Shown here: positions 24,684-34,667 of the stretch, in pieces
How positions within the stretch are numbered: position 1 is the stretch's first letter
Layout of the letters: each line of letters opens with the position of its first letter
From: an uncultured Flavobacteriaceae bacterium
GTDB taxonomy: Bacteria; Bacteroidota; Bacteroidia; Flavobacteriales; Flavobacteriaceae
Assembly (NCBI GenBank): GCA_943789465.1
Contig: CALSUF010000001.1
Location: forward strand, 558,001-622,000
Direction of reading: 5' to 3'
DNA: 64,000 nt
Program-made: the position numbers and the translations under genes
The notes under the pieces: generated by a model
What the model saw: the letters and a program-made list of their open reading frames with translations, nothing else
The model's database searches: none
What the model was told of the DNA's origin: nothing

Positions 24684-26597
24684 TTACTCCTCATTTGGAT
24701 TTCCTTCCAAGATAAAGAACTCAGAACGTCTGTTCAGCTGGTGTTCATCTTCTGTACACTTGCTACCACAATCAACATTTGGCATCGTTTCTCCTTTACC
24801 TGACCCTGTAATTCTACTGGCATCAATTCCTTTAGAAATCACATATTGTGCGGTTGTTTTGGCACGTCTGTCCGACAGGGATAAGTTATAAGAAGCCGAT
24901 CCACGAGAATCGGTATGCGATTCTGCACTGATTACAATCGATTCGTATTTAGTCATTAATTGTACTAATTTATCCAATTCAAAAGCCGCTTGCGCTGTAA
25001 TGTTCGATTTATCAAAATCAAAGTAAATAGGATTTAAGATGACTTTGTTTGCAAGAATAATATCTTCAATAGGAGTGAGGATAACTTCTACAGAAACTTC
25101 TTCTTCACTAGTTCCTTCTACGGCAGCCATACCGCTTTCGTAATCTGCTTTCGTACCCGTTATTAAAGTGTTCACATCACATTCAATGATGTATTCAACA
25201 ATGCCTTCAGCGTTTGATACTTTCGTTCCAAAAACAGTGCCTTCAGCATCTTTGATGTCCACTGATGCACCTTCTAAAACCAAGCCAGTTTCGCTGTCTT
25301 TTACGGTGATGGTCATTAACACATCACAGATTGGTTGTAGTTTCTTTATGGCGTAAATATCATCGCTTCCTTTTCCGCCTTCTCTGTTTGAAGACACAAA
25401 CCCTTCTTCAGTTTCTTCATTCATGCTAAATGCAAAATCGTCAGCATTTCCATTCACGGGGATTCCTATATTTCGTACAGGGCCTACTTTTCCATCCACT
25501 AGCTTCGCAAAAAACACATCCATTCCTCCAAGCCCTAAGTGGCCATTTGATGAAAAATAGAGGGTATTACTTGAACTGATAAACGGAAACATTTCTTGTC
25601 CCTCCGTATTTAATTTTTGTCCCATATTTGTAGCTTCCCCAACAGATCCGTCTGTATCAATAGGAGCACTGTAAATATCATATTGTCCAAAACCACCTGT
25701 TTTGTCTGAAGCAAAATACAAGGTACTTCCGTCTGCACTGACGGATGGGTTTTTCACAGAATAGCTGTTTCCATTTAAAGACAATGGTTCTGCTTCCGAC
25801 CATTGGTCTTCTTGCTTGACACTCTTAAATAGATGTAAAACACTGATCTTGTATTTTGTCAAAGAATCTCTTTGAAAAACTTTTTCGTAATAACTCTCCC
25901 GAGAAAAATACATTGTATTTCCATCTGGAGAAAAACTTACAGTTCCTTCGTGATATTTTGTGTTTATATTTTCTTCGATAATCGCAGGCGTTTGAAATGC
26001 ACCTTCACTATCCACAGATGCGGTATAGATATCTAAAAAAGGTTCTTCATTCCATCCGTACGTTTTTCGGTTGCTGTTTCTGGCTGAAGTGATGTACAGC
26101 TTTCCATCTAGAAGGGTGCCTCCAAAATCTGAAACCTCAGAGTTGATCGGTAAATTTTGAACATTAAATTTTTTACCTCTGTCTAAAATTTTAGGCAAAT
26201 AATTAGGGTTGGCTCTAAATGCAGTAGCTCTTTGATCTGCTGGACGCATGGAAGCGAATCTTTCTAACTGGGTGTTAGACTCTTCATACTTTCCATTTGC
26301 TTTTAACATCTGAGAGTAGTTGTAAATCATCTCAGGGTTTGAAGAAGTTTCCAATGCTTTTGCATACCACTTTTCAGCTTCAACAGTTTTGAATACATTG
26401 TAGTAGCATTCGGCAAGTTGGCCATAGACATAAGCATCTGCGTCTTTGTCAGTTGCTAATTTTAAGTAGGCTTCAGCTGCTTCTACAAATTGAAATTTGT
26501 TGAAATGCTTATCTGCTTTTTTAGTGGCATTACTTTGAGCAGTTAAGCAAAAACTACTCATTAAGGTGATGATAAAAATTGATACAATATTTTTCAT
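24684..26597 (-). CDS. OmpA-family protein with TPR and PD40 repeats (PorE-like)
   Basis: A 637-residue envelope protein: signal peptide (IITLMSSFCLTAQ), TPR-like helices (about 20-130), WD40/PD40-type beta-propeller blades (about 160-420; repeated SADGSTLYFASD, SFSPDGNTMYFS), a CarboxypepD/CNA-B-like domain (about 430-505) and a C-terminal OmpA peptidoglycan-binding domain (NPIYFDFDKSNIT ... LSDRRAKTTAQYV). The same architecture occurs in PorE of T9SS and in proteins encoded next to PorP/SprF genes. It is 20 bp downstream of porP/sprF and belongs to the adhesin operon. Confidence 0.9.
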   Translation of the reverse strand: MKNIVSIFIITLMSSFCLTAQSNATKKADKHFNKFQFVEAAEAYLKLATDKDADAYVYGQLAECYYNVFKTVEAEKWYAKALETSSNPEMIYNYSQMLKANGKYEESNTQLERFASMRPADQRATAFRANPNYLPKILDRGKKFNVQNLPINSEVSDFGGTLLDGKLYITSARNSNRKTYGWNEEPFLDIYTASVDSEGAFQTPAIIEENINTKYHEGTVSFSPDGNTMYFSRESYYEKVFQRDSLTKYKISVLHLFKSVKQEDQWSEAEPLSLNGNSYSVKNPSVSADGSTLYFASDKTGGFGQYDIYSAPIDTDGSVGEATNMGQKLNTEGQEMFPFISSSNTLYFSSNGHLGLGGMDVFFAKLVDGKVGPVRNIGIPVNGNADDFAFSMNEETEEGFVSSNREGGKGSDDIYAIKKLQPICDVLMTITVKDSETGLVLEGASVDIKDAEGTVFGTKVSNAEGIVEYIIECDVNTLITGTKADYESGMAAVEGTSEEEVSVEVILTPIEDIILANKVILNPIYFDFDKSNITAQAAFELDKLVQLMTKYESIVISAESHTDSRGSASYNLSLSDRRAKTTAQYVISKGIDASRITGSGKGETMPNVDCGSKCTEDEHQLNRRSEFFILEGNPNEE

Positions 26598-26617
26598 AAT
26601 ATAATTATTAACTTAGA

Positions 26618-27535
26618 TTAGAAATAACGTGGAGATCTTGAAACTTTGGTTGAAAAATTAAGGTCAAAATTAATAAAGATCTCATGAGATGAGCTGGTCA
26701 CAATATCCAAATCAGATTGAATGGCATCATATGCGTATCCGATTCTTATGTTGTTAGACACTTGAAAATTAATCATACCAATAAAAGAATCTTCTATTCG
26801 ATACCCTAAACCAACTTCTACAACATCAAACATGAAAACATTTGCATTTATATCGTAACTTATTGGTGCATCTAGCGCATATTTCAGTAATGCGTGTGGT
26901 TTTAACTTAAAGTTTTTTGAAAGATCAAATACATAACCTGCTGCTGCAAAAAAATGTTCGGACTCCGAACCAATTTTTGTTCCATTAGCGTCTAAATGAA
27001 CCCCATTTAAAATATTTGGAATCGATACAGAAACATAGTATTTATTAGGTCTATAGAAATAAGCTCCAGCTCCAACATTAGGAGAGGTTTCGTTAATTGC
27101 ATTTGCAAAAAATGGATCTCCTTGATCTATTAAACTAATTTGACTTTCTGCAATTCCTATGTCATGAAACGTAAACCCTCCCTTAACACCAAATGCTAAT
27201 TTGTTAACGGTTCCTACTGGAATTGTATAAGAAAAATCAACATATGCGTTGGTTTCCTTTACAGGGCCAATTTGATCTGCTATGATAGATAATCCCAAAC
27301 CAACTTTTTTTCCAACAGGAGAATGGATATTAAAGGTAAAGGTTTCTGGACCTCCATCAAGACCTATCCATTGGCTACGATAGAGTGCTCCAACTGCTAA
27401 CCCTTCAGTCGACCCCGAGTAGGCTGGATTGATTATATTCATGTTATACATGTACTGTGTATATTGTGGATCCTGCTGTGCTTCCACTTTAGAGGCACAC
27501 AGTACTATAAATAAAATTAGTACTAAATTTTTCAT
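26618..27535 (-). CDS. PorP/SprF-family T9SS outer-membrane protein
   Basis: A 305-residue beta-barrel protein with a signal peptide (LVLILFIVLCASKVEA) and the family opening QQDPQYTQYMYNMNIINPAYSG, followed by RSQWIGLDGGPETFTFNIHSP and a C-terminal IRIGYAYD strand region. PorP/SprF proteins support secretion or surface attachment of T9SS cargo bearing type B sorting domains. The gene lies directly downstream of such a cargo gene (the adhesin, 22 bp) and upstream of the OmpA-family gene, the usual three-gene order. Confidence 0.93.
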   Translation of the reverse strand: MKNLVLILFIVLCASKVEAQQDPQYTQYMYNMNIINPAYSGSTEGLAVGALYRSQWIGLDGGPETFTFNIHSPVGKKVGLGLSIIADQIGPVKETNAYVDFSYTIPVGTVNKLAFGVKGGFTFHDIGIAESQISLIDQGDPFFANAINETSPNVGAGAYFYRPNKYYVSVSIPNILNGVHLDANGTKIGSESEHFFAAAGYVFDLSKNFKLKPHALLKYALDAPISYDINANVFMFDVVEVGLGYRIEDSFIGMINFQVSNNIRIGYAYDAIQSDLDIVTSSSHEIFINFDLNFSTKVSRSPRYF

Positions 27536-27667
27536 TATTGTTTGTTATTTGTTGATTAATAATTTAGGTATATCCAGCTTGTAATCGGTTCTCTTCCAGA
27601 ATTAAATTGAATGACATAGAAATAAGTTCCAACAGGTAATAAATCGCTAGAGTCTGAATCTCCAGAA

Positions 27668-30600
27668 CTAGCGTCCTGTCCACACCATTGGCTCTGTGTA
27701 ATCATTCAACTCAAATACCTTCACTCCGTATCGGTTATATATTTCAGCCTTTACAATATCATCAGATGCTTCTAAATGATCCAAGATAAGACAGTCATTG
27801 ACACCATCGCCATTTGGAGAAAGTCCTTGAGGGATGTCTACACAACCAGCGTTTGCAAAACTAGTGATGTCAATTGTTGTTGACGCTTCACACATCGTAT
27901 TAAGGTCTACAACTGATACCGTTACAATTCCTAAATCTTGTTGTGACTCATGTGTATAGATATAATCTGAACCTGACTGAACTTCAGCCCCATCAATATA
28001 CCAAACATATTCTAGATCACTACCCAAAAGATCTTCATTTATAATATTTACAGAAATATCTAGATCCTCATTTATACATTTTGTAAAAACAGTATCATTT
28101 TCAAGCTGAGGAATTACTCCTTCTATTACAGTAATGATGGTTTCTCCGTAACAGTTTCTTTCATCAATCGCTGTGACTAAATATTCACCTGCTTGATCTG
28201 AACTTGCAGGGACTGTATAGGTGTTGTCAGAACCCGATTGTACATCAACTCCATTGTACGTCCAATAATACGTCATGGTTGCCAAAACATCTGAATTTGT
28301 AATGTTTACTTCTAAGATAGTTTCTTCGCCAGTACAACGATAAATCGTGTTTTCAGCCGCAATAAGCTCAGGGTTCGGGTTAATACCGACTTCTACTGAA
28401 TCTGTTATGGTAGCTGTACCTCCATTACAAAGATTGTATGTAATTGCTGCAGTATAAGTCGTTGTGGTCGTTGGTGCTACTGTTACAATGTCACCAGTTC
28501 CCACAGATGTTGCTCCGTCAAACCATTCAATTGTGAAATCAGGAGTTCCTTGTGAAGGAGAAAATCTCCAAAATTCATCTGTGGCTTCCCAAACACCTGT
28601 GTTTCTTTCTGGAGGTGTAAAAGCGATGGTGTCATTAATATTTTGAATGCCCACAACTGCTAATCCCTCATTCCAATCTTCACAAGTTGGTTTGTCATAA
28701 ATATTTATATCTATTACGTTAGACGATTCATAAAGAATAATCTGTGTACTTGATTTGAAATCTCCACAAGAAGATCCAAAGTGACAGACTTCAGAAAAGT
28801 TGACTACAAATTGTCTTGAAGGCGACGCGCCTAGTACAACATAGTTGATGTCTCCACAATCAGAAGGGTCTATATCATGACCAACACCATAAATATTAGC
28901 AGTAGAAAAGTCAAATGGCAGAAATGAACCATTGTTAGTTGAGCTTGGTAGAGTATCATCTGATTCTATTTGATAGCCCATAGATTCACCAGAGTTTTCT
29001 ATTTCAAAAGAGAGTACGCCGTTTGATCCAATTAAAATTTGACTGTAGGTATCTCCAAAGAAACAAAACTCAAAGCCAAGATCAATAACATCAGACCAGG
29101 TATCATCAATATTCAAACTTGTTGGCGTCCCACCAGTAAGTACTGGCATTGGACACGATTGTTGTAAATTGACTTCATAAGTTGAAGTGTCTTGCCCTAA
29201 TATATGGTAAGAAGCTGTTAAATTAGTACTGGTACCTTCACAGTAAGTAGTGTCTTCTCCCGCATATATAATTGAACAATCGTTTGGTGGTGGTGGACAC
29301 AAAAATGTCAATGCACCACTATTTACCTCACAACTAGTATCATCGCTATTTACTGCGGAGATGATAACGTTTACGCCTGAAGCATAAGGGCCAAAAGTAA
29401 TGACGCCTGTGCTTGTCACCGTTTGAGCTGCACTTGCTAGGTTGTCAGATACAACCACTGATGTTGCAGTTCCTAAATCTGAAACATCAACTTCAATAAA
29501 GAAGTCTTGACTTAATTGACAGTCGCCTTGGACATTAAAATCAACAGTTTGTGTGATACAGGATTTACAGCTAACATCAAAGTCCCAAGGTGTATAGAAT
29601 GTACTTGAATCACAACTGCTAGAGCTGTCGGAATCTACTTCTATATACATGGATGTTGAGGTTGATTCAATTACGAGGTCTTGAAAATCATCTAGGTCGT
29701 TTATGTTGTTATTAAATAACACTGTTCCTGTGTTATCAAGTCCGTCATAGATAGTAAGGTCATCATAACCGTCTTCAATTGTACCTGCATTGAAAGTTAC
29801 TGTTAACGGAAAGCCTGTTGTAGAGGTGAACACCCAAAATGTAGTATCGTTATTTGTATAACAATAATTTATATTTACGGGTGCACCTGACGTGCAGTCC
29901 ACAGTATAATTTGTTTGTTGTGTTGTTGTAAAGGTTTTGGGTCCAGACCATGTAGAAAAACCATCTACTGCACCACAATCGGCACGTACATATACATCAT
30001 AGGTAGTTTCATAATCTAATCCTGTGAATTCTGTAGAGGTCACAGCTACAGCTGTCCCACTTCCAGTTGGAGCAGGATCGCCAGTTGGAACCAGTACATA
30101 TTCCCAAGTACTATTTGCCGTTCCTGCAGTCCAATCAAAATCAGCTGAGGTGCCAGAAATATTAGAAATTGTGAGTTCTGTAGGTGGATAACAACTTGGT
30201 GCTGGAGCACAAGAGATTAAAATTTCATAACCTGGATCATTAAACGAACCATCACTGTCAAACACAAAGGTCAAGGCACCAGTAGCATCTGTAGACGAAA
30301 TGGCATCTGGAACGATGGATCCACTATATTCCCCTACTTCAGTAGCGCTCACATCGGGTCCATCATAAACAGTTAAAGTATCCCAATTTGCTTCCGTTTC
30401 AAAACTGATAAAGGTAAACGTCACAAGATCTCCTGCATTTTCAGGAAATACAGTAACCGTTGTTAGTTCATTATTTGCATAATTTCCAGTAGCCCCTCCA
30501 GAATCAAAAAGTGTATCTCCACAACCAGCAGCCGTTGTAAAAGCTAGGGGGCCTACCCAATTACTTGTAGAAACACCACAATCTGCTTGTACATAAAAGT

Positions 30601-32362
30601 GATAGGTTGTATTGGAATCCAAGCCAGTTAGGTTATGGGTTGTTACTGTTGTAGCAACTGTTGTGCCAGTACCTTCTGTAAATCCAGCAGGACCATATTC
30701 GATATTCCAGGCAGTTTCAGTAGCACCTGCTGTCCAACTTAGGTCTGCAGATGTTGCTGTAACCGCTGTTGCTGTTGCTGCTCCAGGTTGCGTACAAGTT
30801 GGTGCAGTAATACAGATATTATCAATCAGAGATTGATCGCCTGGCGACGCGTAAGCTGCGTTATATTTTCCACTGTGTTCTAGTTTTAAATCAAAACTTG
30901 TGCCAGCAAAGGCACTTAAATCGTAGTATTGATTTACAAAAGGATCCGCACTTTCAGTTGTTGGTCTTAGGGTGGCTCCAATTTGGGCACCATTGACCGT
31001 CACTCTAAAGTTTGAGTAATTAGCCCCATAGCTGTAAGTTTGTTTTAAGTCAAAGGTTAAAACGACAATGGTTTCAGCCGTTGCATCTACAGTTATATTT
31101 ACGGCTGATTGGTGTGTAATGTTTTCAACCCATGCTTCTGTTTCCGTTGTACTAGTACTTCCACCAGACCATCCAGTACCACTATCACCACCAGTAAGCA
31201 GGATTCCAAAATCTGAAGCGAATGCCGCAGCTCCAGCGTCTAAGCTAGCATCAGAATAAATATCAGATGACAAGGCTGCATTGGCTCCTAAGATTCCATT
31301 TTCAAAATTAAAACATCCTGGCATTGTAAATGGCACAGGAAGTGTTGTAAAGCTCAAAGGACCTACCCATGTACTCGTATCTCCCCCGCCACAGTCGGCT
31401 TGGACATAAAAATCATATGTTGCATTGTTGTCTAATCCTGTTAATGTAAAAGGATTTGAATTTGCTACAGCAGTAGTTCCACTCCCTTGTACAAATTCAG
31501 AAGCGCCATACTCTATATTCCACAGGCTTTCAGAGTTGTAAGCAGTCCAGCCTAAATCTATTGTAGTAGTTGTGGCGTTTGTGGCAGTCAAATCACTTAC
31601 TTGAAGACAAGTTGGCGCTGGTGAACAAGAGATTAAAATTTCATAACCAGAACGAGTAGAAAGAAAGTCACTATCAAACACAAAGGTTAACGCCCCTGTT
31701 GGATGTGAGGATGTGATAGGATCTGGTATTGTTGAACCAGAATACTCATCCAATATGACAGTGGCATTGGTATCAGGACCATCATAAACCCATATTTCAT
31801 CATAATTAGCTTCCGTTTCAAAACTAAGGAAGGTAAACGTTACAAGATCTCCTGCATTGTCAGGATATACGGTAAGGGTTGTTAATTCATTATTTGCATA
31901 ATCTCCAGTAGCACCTCCAGAGTCATATAAAGTATCTCCACAAGCATATGATGTTGTGAAGTTTACAGGTCCTCTCCAAGGACTTGAATCGGTGGCGTTA
32001 CAGACAGCTCTTACAAATACTTCGTAATCTGTTGCAGAGTCCAATCCAGTAATTGTATAAGGATTTGAAGTTATTTCAATTCCATCAGTCGTAGGAGTAC
32101 CAGTACCTTGAGATTGAATCACATACTCCCAAGCAGTTTCTCCATTATTTGCAGTCCATGAAATATCAGCGGTACTTCCTGTTGCTGTTGACACCACCAA
32201 ATCACTCACTTGAAGACAAGTCGGCGCTGGCGAACAAGAGATTAAAATTTCGTATCCAGAACGGGTAGAAGAACCATCACTATCAAACACAAAGGTTAAC
32301 GCTCCTGTTGGATGTGAGGATGTGATAGGATCTGGTATTGTTGAACCAGAATACTCATCCAA
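27668..32362 (-). CDS. Adhesin fragment: CUB/FN3 modules and most of the sorting domain
   Basis: Largest open piece (1,564 codons from the first ATG) of the broken adhesin. It carries at least three CUB-like and several FN3 modules, a 'choice-of-anchor'-like segment (SDIYSDASLDAGAAAF region), Ig-like domains near the end and the type B sorting domain up to MVWTGR, where a premature stop occurs in the middle of the domain. The ATG at 32362 is not a real start; the frame enters from upstream after the shift near 32418. Confidence 0.7.
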   Translation of the reverse strand: MDEYSGSTIPDPITSSHPTGALTFVFDSDGSSTRSGYEILISCSPAPTCLQVSDLVVSTATGSTADISWTANNGETAWEYVIQSQGTGTPTTDGIEITSNPYTITGLDSATDYEVFVRAVCNATDSSPWRGPVNFTTSYACGDTLYDSGGATGDYANNELTTLTVYPDNAGDLVTFTFLSFETEANYDEIWVYDGPDTNATVILDEYSGSTIPDPITSSHPTGALTFVFDSDFLSTRSGYEILISCSPAPTCLQVSDLTATNATTTTIDLGWTAYNSESLWNIEYGASEFVQGSGTTAVANSNPFTLTGLDNNATYDFYVQADCGGGDTSTWVGPLSFTTLPVPFTMPGCFNFENGILGANAALSSDIYSDASLDAGAAAFASDFGILLTGGDSGTGWSGGSTSTTETEAWVENITHQSAVNITVDATAETIVVLTFDLKQTYSYGANYSNFRVTVNGAQIGATLRPTTESADPFVNQYYDLSAFAGTSFDLKLEHSGKYNAAYASPGDQSLIDNICITAPTCTQPGAATATAVTATSADLSWTAGATETAWNIEYGPAGFTEGTGTTVATTVTTHNLTGLDSNTTYHFYVQADCGVSTSNWVGPLAFTTAAGCGDTLFDSGGATGNYANNELTTVTVFPENAGDLVTFTFISFETEANWDTLTVYDGPDVSATEVGEYSGSIVPDAISSTDATGALTFVFDSDGSFNDPGYEILISCAPAPSCYPPTELTISNISGTSADFDWTAGTANSTWEYVLVPTGDPAPTGSGTAVAVTSTEFTGLDYETTYDVYVRADCGAVDGFSTWSGPKTFTTTQQTNYTVDCTSGAPVNINYCYTNNDTTFWVFTSTTGFPLTVTFNAGTIEDGYDDLTIYDGLDNTGTVLFNNNINDLDDFQDLVIESTSTSMYIEVDSDSSSSCDSSTFYTPWDFDVSCKSCITQTVDFNVQGDCQLSQDFFIEVDVSDLGTATSVVVSDNLASAAQTVTSTGVITFGPYASGVNVIISAVNSDDTSCEVNSGALTFLCPPPPNDCSIIYAGEDTTYCEGTSTNLTASYHILGQDTSTYEVNLQQSCPMPVLTGGTPTSLNIDDTWSDVIDLGFEFCFFGDTYSQILIGSNGVLSFEIENSGESMGYQIESDDTLPSSTNNGSFLPFDFSTANIYGVGHDIDPSDCGDINYVVLGASPSRQFVVNFSEVCHFGSSCGDFKSSTQIILYESSNVIDINIYDKPTCEDWNEGLAVVGIQNINDTIAFTPPERNTGVWEATDEFWRFSPSQGTPDFTIEWFDGATSVGTGDIVTVAPTTTTTYTAAITYNLCNGGTATITDSVEVGINPNPELIAAENTIYRCTGEETILEVNITNSDVLATMTYYWTYNGVDVQSGSDNTYTVPASSDQAGEYLVTAIDERNCYGETIITVIEGVIPQLENDTVFTKCINEDLDISVNIINEDLLGSDLEYVWYIDGAEVQSGSDYIYTHESQQDLGIVTVSVVDLNTMCEASTTIDITSFANAGCVDIPQGLSPNGDGVNDCLILDHLEASDDIVKAEIYNRYGVKVFELNDYTEPMVWTGR

Positions 32363-33043
32363 TATGACAGTGGCATTGGTATCAGGACCATCATAAACCC
32401 ATATTTCATCATAATTCAGCTTCCGTATTAAAACTAAGGAAGGTAAACGTTACAAGATCTCCTGCAGTATCAGGATATACGGTAACGGTTGTTAATTCAT
32501 TATTTGCATAATTTCCAGTAGCACCTCCAGAGTCATATAAAGTATCTCCACAAGCATATGATGTTGTGAAGTTTACAGGTCCTCTCCAAGGACTTGAATC
32601 GGTAGCGTTACAGACAGCTCTTACAAATACTTCGTAATCTGTTGCAGAGTCCAATCCAGTAATTGTATAAGGATTTGTAGTTATTTCAACTCCAACAGTC
32701 GTAGGAGTACCAGTACCTTGAGCTTGTATCACATACTCCCAAACAGTTTCTCCATTATTTGCAGTCCATGAAATATCAGCGGTACTTCCTGTAGCTGTTG
32801 ATACTGCCAAATCACTCACTTGAAGACAAGTCGGCGCTGGAGCACAGGATGTTAAAATTTCATACCCAGAATCGGGTACCTGAAGAACCGTCACTATCAA
32901 ACACAAAGGTTAACGCTCCTGTTGGATGTGAGGATGTGATAGGATCTGGTATTGTTGAACCAGAATACTCATCCAATATGACAGTGGCATTGGTATCAGG
33001 ACCATCATAAACCCATATTTCATCATAATTAGCTTCCGTTTCA
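31821..33043. repeat. Two tandem near-identical units of about 610 bp in the adhesin
   Basis: The 10-mer AAACTAAGGA recurs at 31821, 32431 and 33044, giving unit lengths 610 and 613. Units encode one CUB plus one FN3 module (203 codons, 609 bp) and differ at few positions. The excess over 609 (+1 and +4) equals the two frameshifting insertions found near 32418 and 32872. Confidence 0.8.
32409..32906 (-). CDS. Adhesin fragment between two frameshifts
   Basis: 165-codon open piece: the end of one CUB-like module, a complete FN3 module and the start of the next CUB module, ending at FNTEAEL. A comparison with the sister repeat (FETEANYDEIW) shows one extra base near 32418 as the cause. Its N-terminal residues before DSGYEIL are out-of-frame artefacts. 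Confidence 0.6.
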   Translation of the reverse strand: MCLIVTVLQVPDSGYEILTSCAPAPTCLQVSDLAVSTATGSTADISWTANNGETVWEYVIQAQGTGTPTTVGVEITTNPYTITGLDSATDYEVFVRAVCNATDSSPWRGPVNFTTSYACGDTLYDSGGATGNYANNELTTVTVYPDTAGDLVTFTFLSFNTEAEL

Positions 33044-33186
33044 AAACTAAGGAAGGTAAACGTTACAAGATCTCCTGCAGTATCAGGATATACGGTAACG
33101 GTTGTTAATTCATTATTTGCATAATCTCCAGTAGCACCTCCAGAGTCATATAAAGTATCTCCACAGGTATACGCTGTTGTAAATGC

Positions 33187-34440
33187 TTAAGGCCCTGCCC
33201 ATGCACTAAAACCGTTTGTATCACAATTGGAGCGTACATATATTTCATAATCTGTTGCAGCTGTAAGTGTGTTGACTGTAGCAGTTGTTGCTCCAGTTAC
33301 TGCTATTCCTGCTCCAGTGGGTTCTCCAGTTCCTGCATCTTGAATAACATATTGGTAGTCTGTTTCTGTGCCTCCTTGTGCCCATGAAATATCGACAGAA
33401 GAGCCAGTAACGTTAGCTACAGAAAGCGAATTTGATTGTGGTGAAAAACATGAAGGCGGTGTACGAACTGAAAAATTATCAACATAAAAGCTTACATCGC
33501 CACCAGACGAAGACCCTTCAAGCATAAACAAAGCAAATTTTGTTGTTGCACTTGTTAGAGTTGAGATGTCAACAGTTACATTATCTCCAGTATTGGATGG
33601 AGAATTATCAGCATCCCACGTAAGTAGTGTAGTCCAGTTCACTCCATTATCCGTTGATTGCATTAAATAAACAGCATCATCGCTCCCAATAACATCAGCA
33701 GCCGTAGAATAATAATCAGTTAAAGCAACATCTAAGTTAATTTCATATCCACCAGAAGATAAATCAAACGTTGGTGTTATTAACCATTCATCACCTCCAG
33801 TGAAATATATTTCTACTCTAGCAGAGCCAGTACTTCCTACGTTGCCAAATCCATCGCTCATCCAACCTGAATATGTCCCGGAAGGGGTGGATTCACCTGT
33901 GCCCTCAGACCAGTTTTCGCCTGGATACGTACTAAAGTTATTTGTGTAGTCGGGAACAATTGGAGCAGGTGATGTTGTAAATTGTAACGGACCAGTCCAT
34001 GAACTTGTATCACCACCCCCACAATTTGCTTGAACATAAAAGTCATAACTAGTATTAGGTGTCAGTCCTGTAACTTCGTAAGTTAATGCTGAAATAATGG
34101 ACTCTTGAGTTCCATCACCTCGAGTAAAGTCCGCAGGACCCCATTCTATATTCCATTCTGTTCCAGAATCTGAGTTAGCATCTGTCCATAAAGGAGTCAT
34201 TGATTGAGACGTGAATTGGGACACTACTAATTCGGTAGGCGCAAGACACGAAGGTGCTGGATTACAAGTGATTTCGATTTCGTATCCAGAACGGGTAGTA
34301 GAACCATCGCTATCAAACACAAAGGTCAAAGCGCCAGTTGAATGTGAGGATGTGATTGGACCTGGTACTACTGTACCAGAATACTCATCCAATATGACAG
34401 GGAGCATTGGTGTCAGGTCCATCATAAACCCATATTTCAT
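33187..34440 (-). CDS. Adhesin fragment ending at an in-frame stop
   Basis: 417-codon open piece: CUB end, FN3, a jelly-roll/MAM-like region (WSEGTGESTPSGTYSGWMSD ... DVSFYVDNFSV) and another FN3 ending GFSAWAGP. The terminating TAA is followed in the same frame by AFTTAYTCGDTLYDSG, which is normal adhesin sequence, so this is a nonsense codon (possibly AAA or CAA originally) and not a frameshift. Confidence 0.65.
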   Translation of the reverse strand: MKYGFMMDLTPMLPVILDEYSGTVVPGPITSSHSTGALTFVFDSDGSTTRSGYEIEITCNPAPSCLAPTELVVSQFTSQSMTPLWTDANSDSGTEWNIEWGPADFTRGDGTQESIISALTYEVTGLTPNTSYDFYVQANCGGGDTSSWTGPLQFTTSPAPIVPDYTNNFSTYPGENWSEGTGESTPSGTYSGWMSDGFGNVGSTGSARVEIYFTGGDEWLITPTFDLSSGGYEINLDVALTDYYSTAADVIGSDDAVYLMQSTDNGVNWTTLLTWDADNSPSNTGDNVTVDISTLTSATTKFALFMLEGSSSGGDVSFYVDNFSVRTPPSCFSPQSNSLSVANVTGSSVDISWAQGGTETDYQYVIQDAGTGEPTGAGIAVTGATTATVNTLTAATDYEIYVRSNCDTNGFSAWAGP

Positions 34441-34648
34441 CCCATCCAGATTCAGTATTAAAACTAAGGAAGGTGAACGTTACAAGGTCTCCTGCAGTAT
34501 CAGGATATACGGTAACGGAAGTATATTCATTATTTTCATAATTTCCAGTAGCACCTCCAGAGTCGTATATCGTGTCTCCACAATTTGATTGTGCAAAAGT
34601 ATTCATCGCAAAACAAATAGCTAGAGCTAAAAAAGTAAGTTTTTTCAT
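34385..34648 (-). CDS. Adhesin N-terminal fragment with signal peptide
   Basis: 87-codon open piece with the true start of the adhesin: a Sec signal peptide (LTFLALAICFAMNTFA-Q) and the first CUB-like module to DTNAPCHIG. In sister modules the corresponding text is DTNATVILDEYSG; one extra base in the run near 34400 explains the shift. Confidence 0.7.
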   Translation of the reverse strand: MKKLTFLALAICFAMNTFAQSNCGDTIYDSGGATGNYENNEYTSVTVYPDTAGDLVTFTFLSFNTESGWDEIWVYDGPDTNAPCHIG

Positions 34649-34667
34649 AAAAAGTTTTATTGGTTAA

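Larger units (their letters stand above)
27558..34648 (-). pseudogene. Giant T9SS adhesin gene (CUB/FN3 repeats), interrupted
   Basis: About 7.1 kb that would encode roughly 2,360 residues if intact: signal peptide (LTFLALAICFAMNTFAQ), alternating CUB-like (CGDTLYDSGGATGNY ... YEILISC) and fibronectin III (ISWTANNGET ... WRGPVNFTT) modules, Ig/PKD-like regions and a C-terminal type B T9SS sorting domain (IPQGLSPNGDGVND ... AEIYNRYGV). The reading frame is broken near 34397, near 32872, near 32418 and near 27680, and by an in-frame TAA at 33187-33189. The C-terminal strands (LLPVGTYFYVIQF ... SWIYLNY) continue in another frame to a stop at 27558. Either a decaying gene or assembly error in repeats. 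Confidence 0.75.

Noticed and set aside
24515-24891. Two plus-strand frames of 66 and 88 codons
   Set aside because: They cross the hairpins, the terminator repeat and the antisense of the OmpA-family gene; composition is not protein-like.
33187-33189. Natural end of one adhesin gene and start of another
   Set aside because: The same frame continues with normal module sequence after the TAA, and no signal peptide or start region follows.
30240-34600. CRISPR-like spaced repeats
   Set aside because: The repeats are about 610-bp coding modules of an adhesin, not short repeats with unique spacers.
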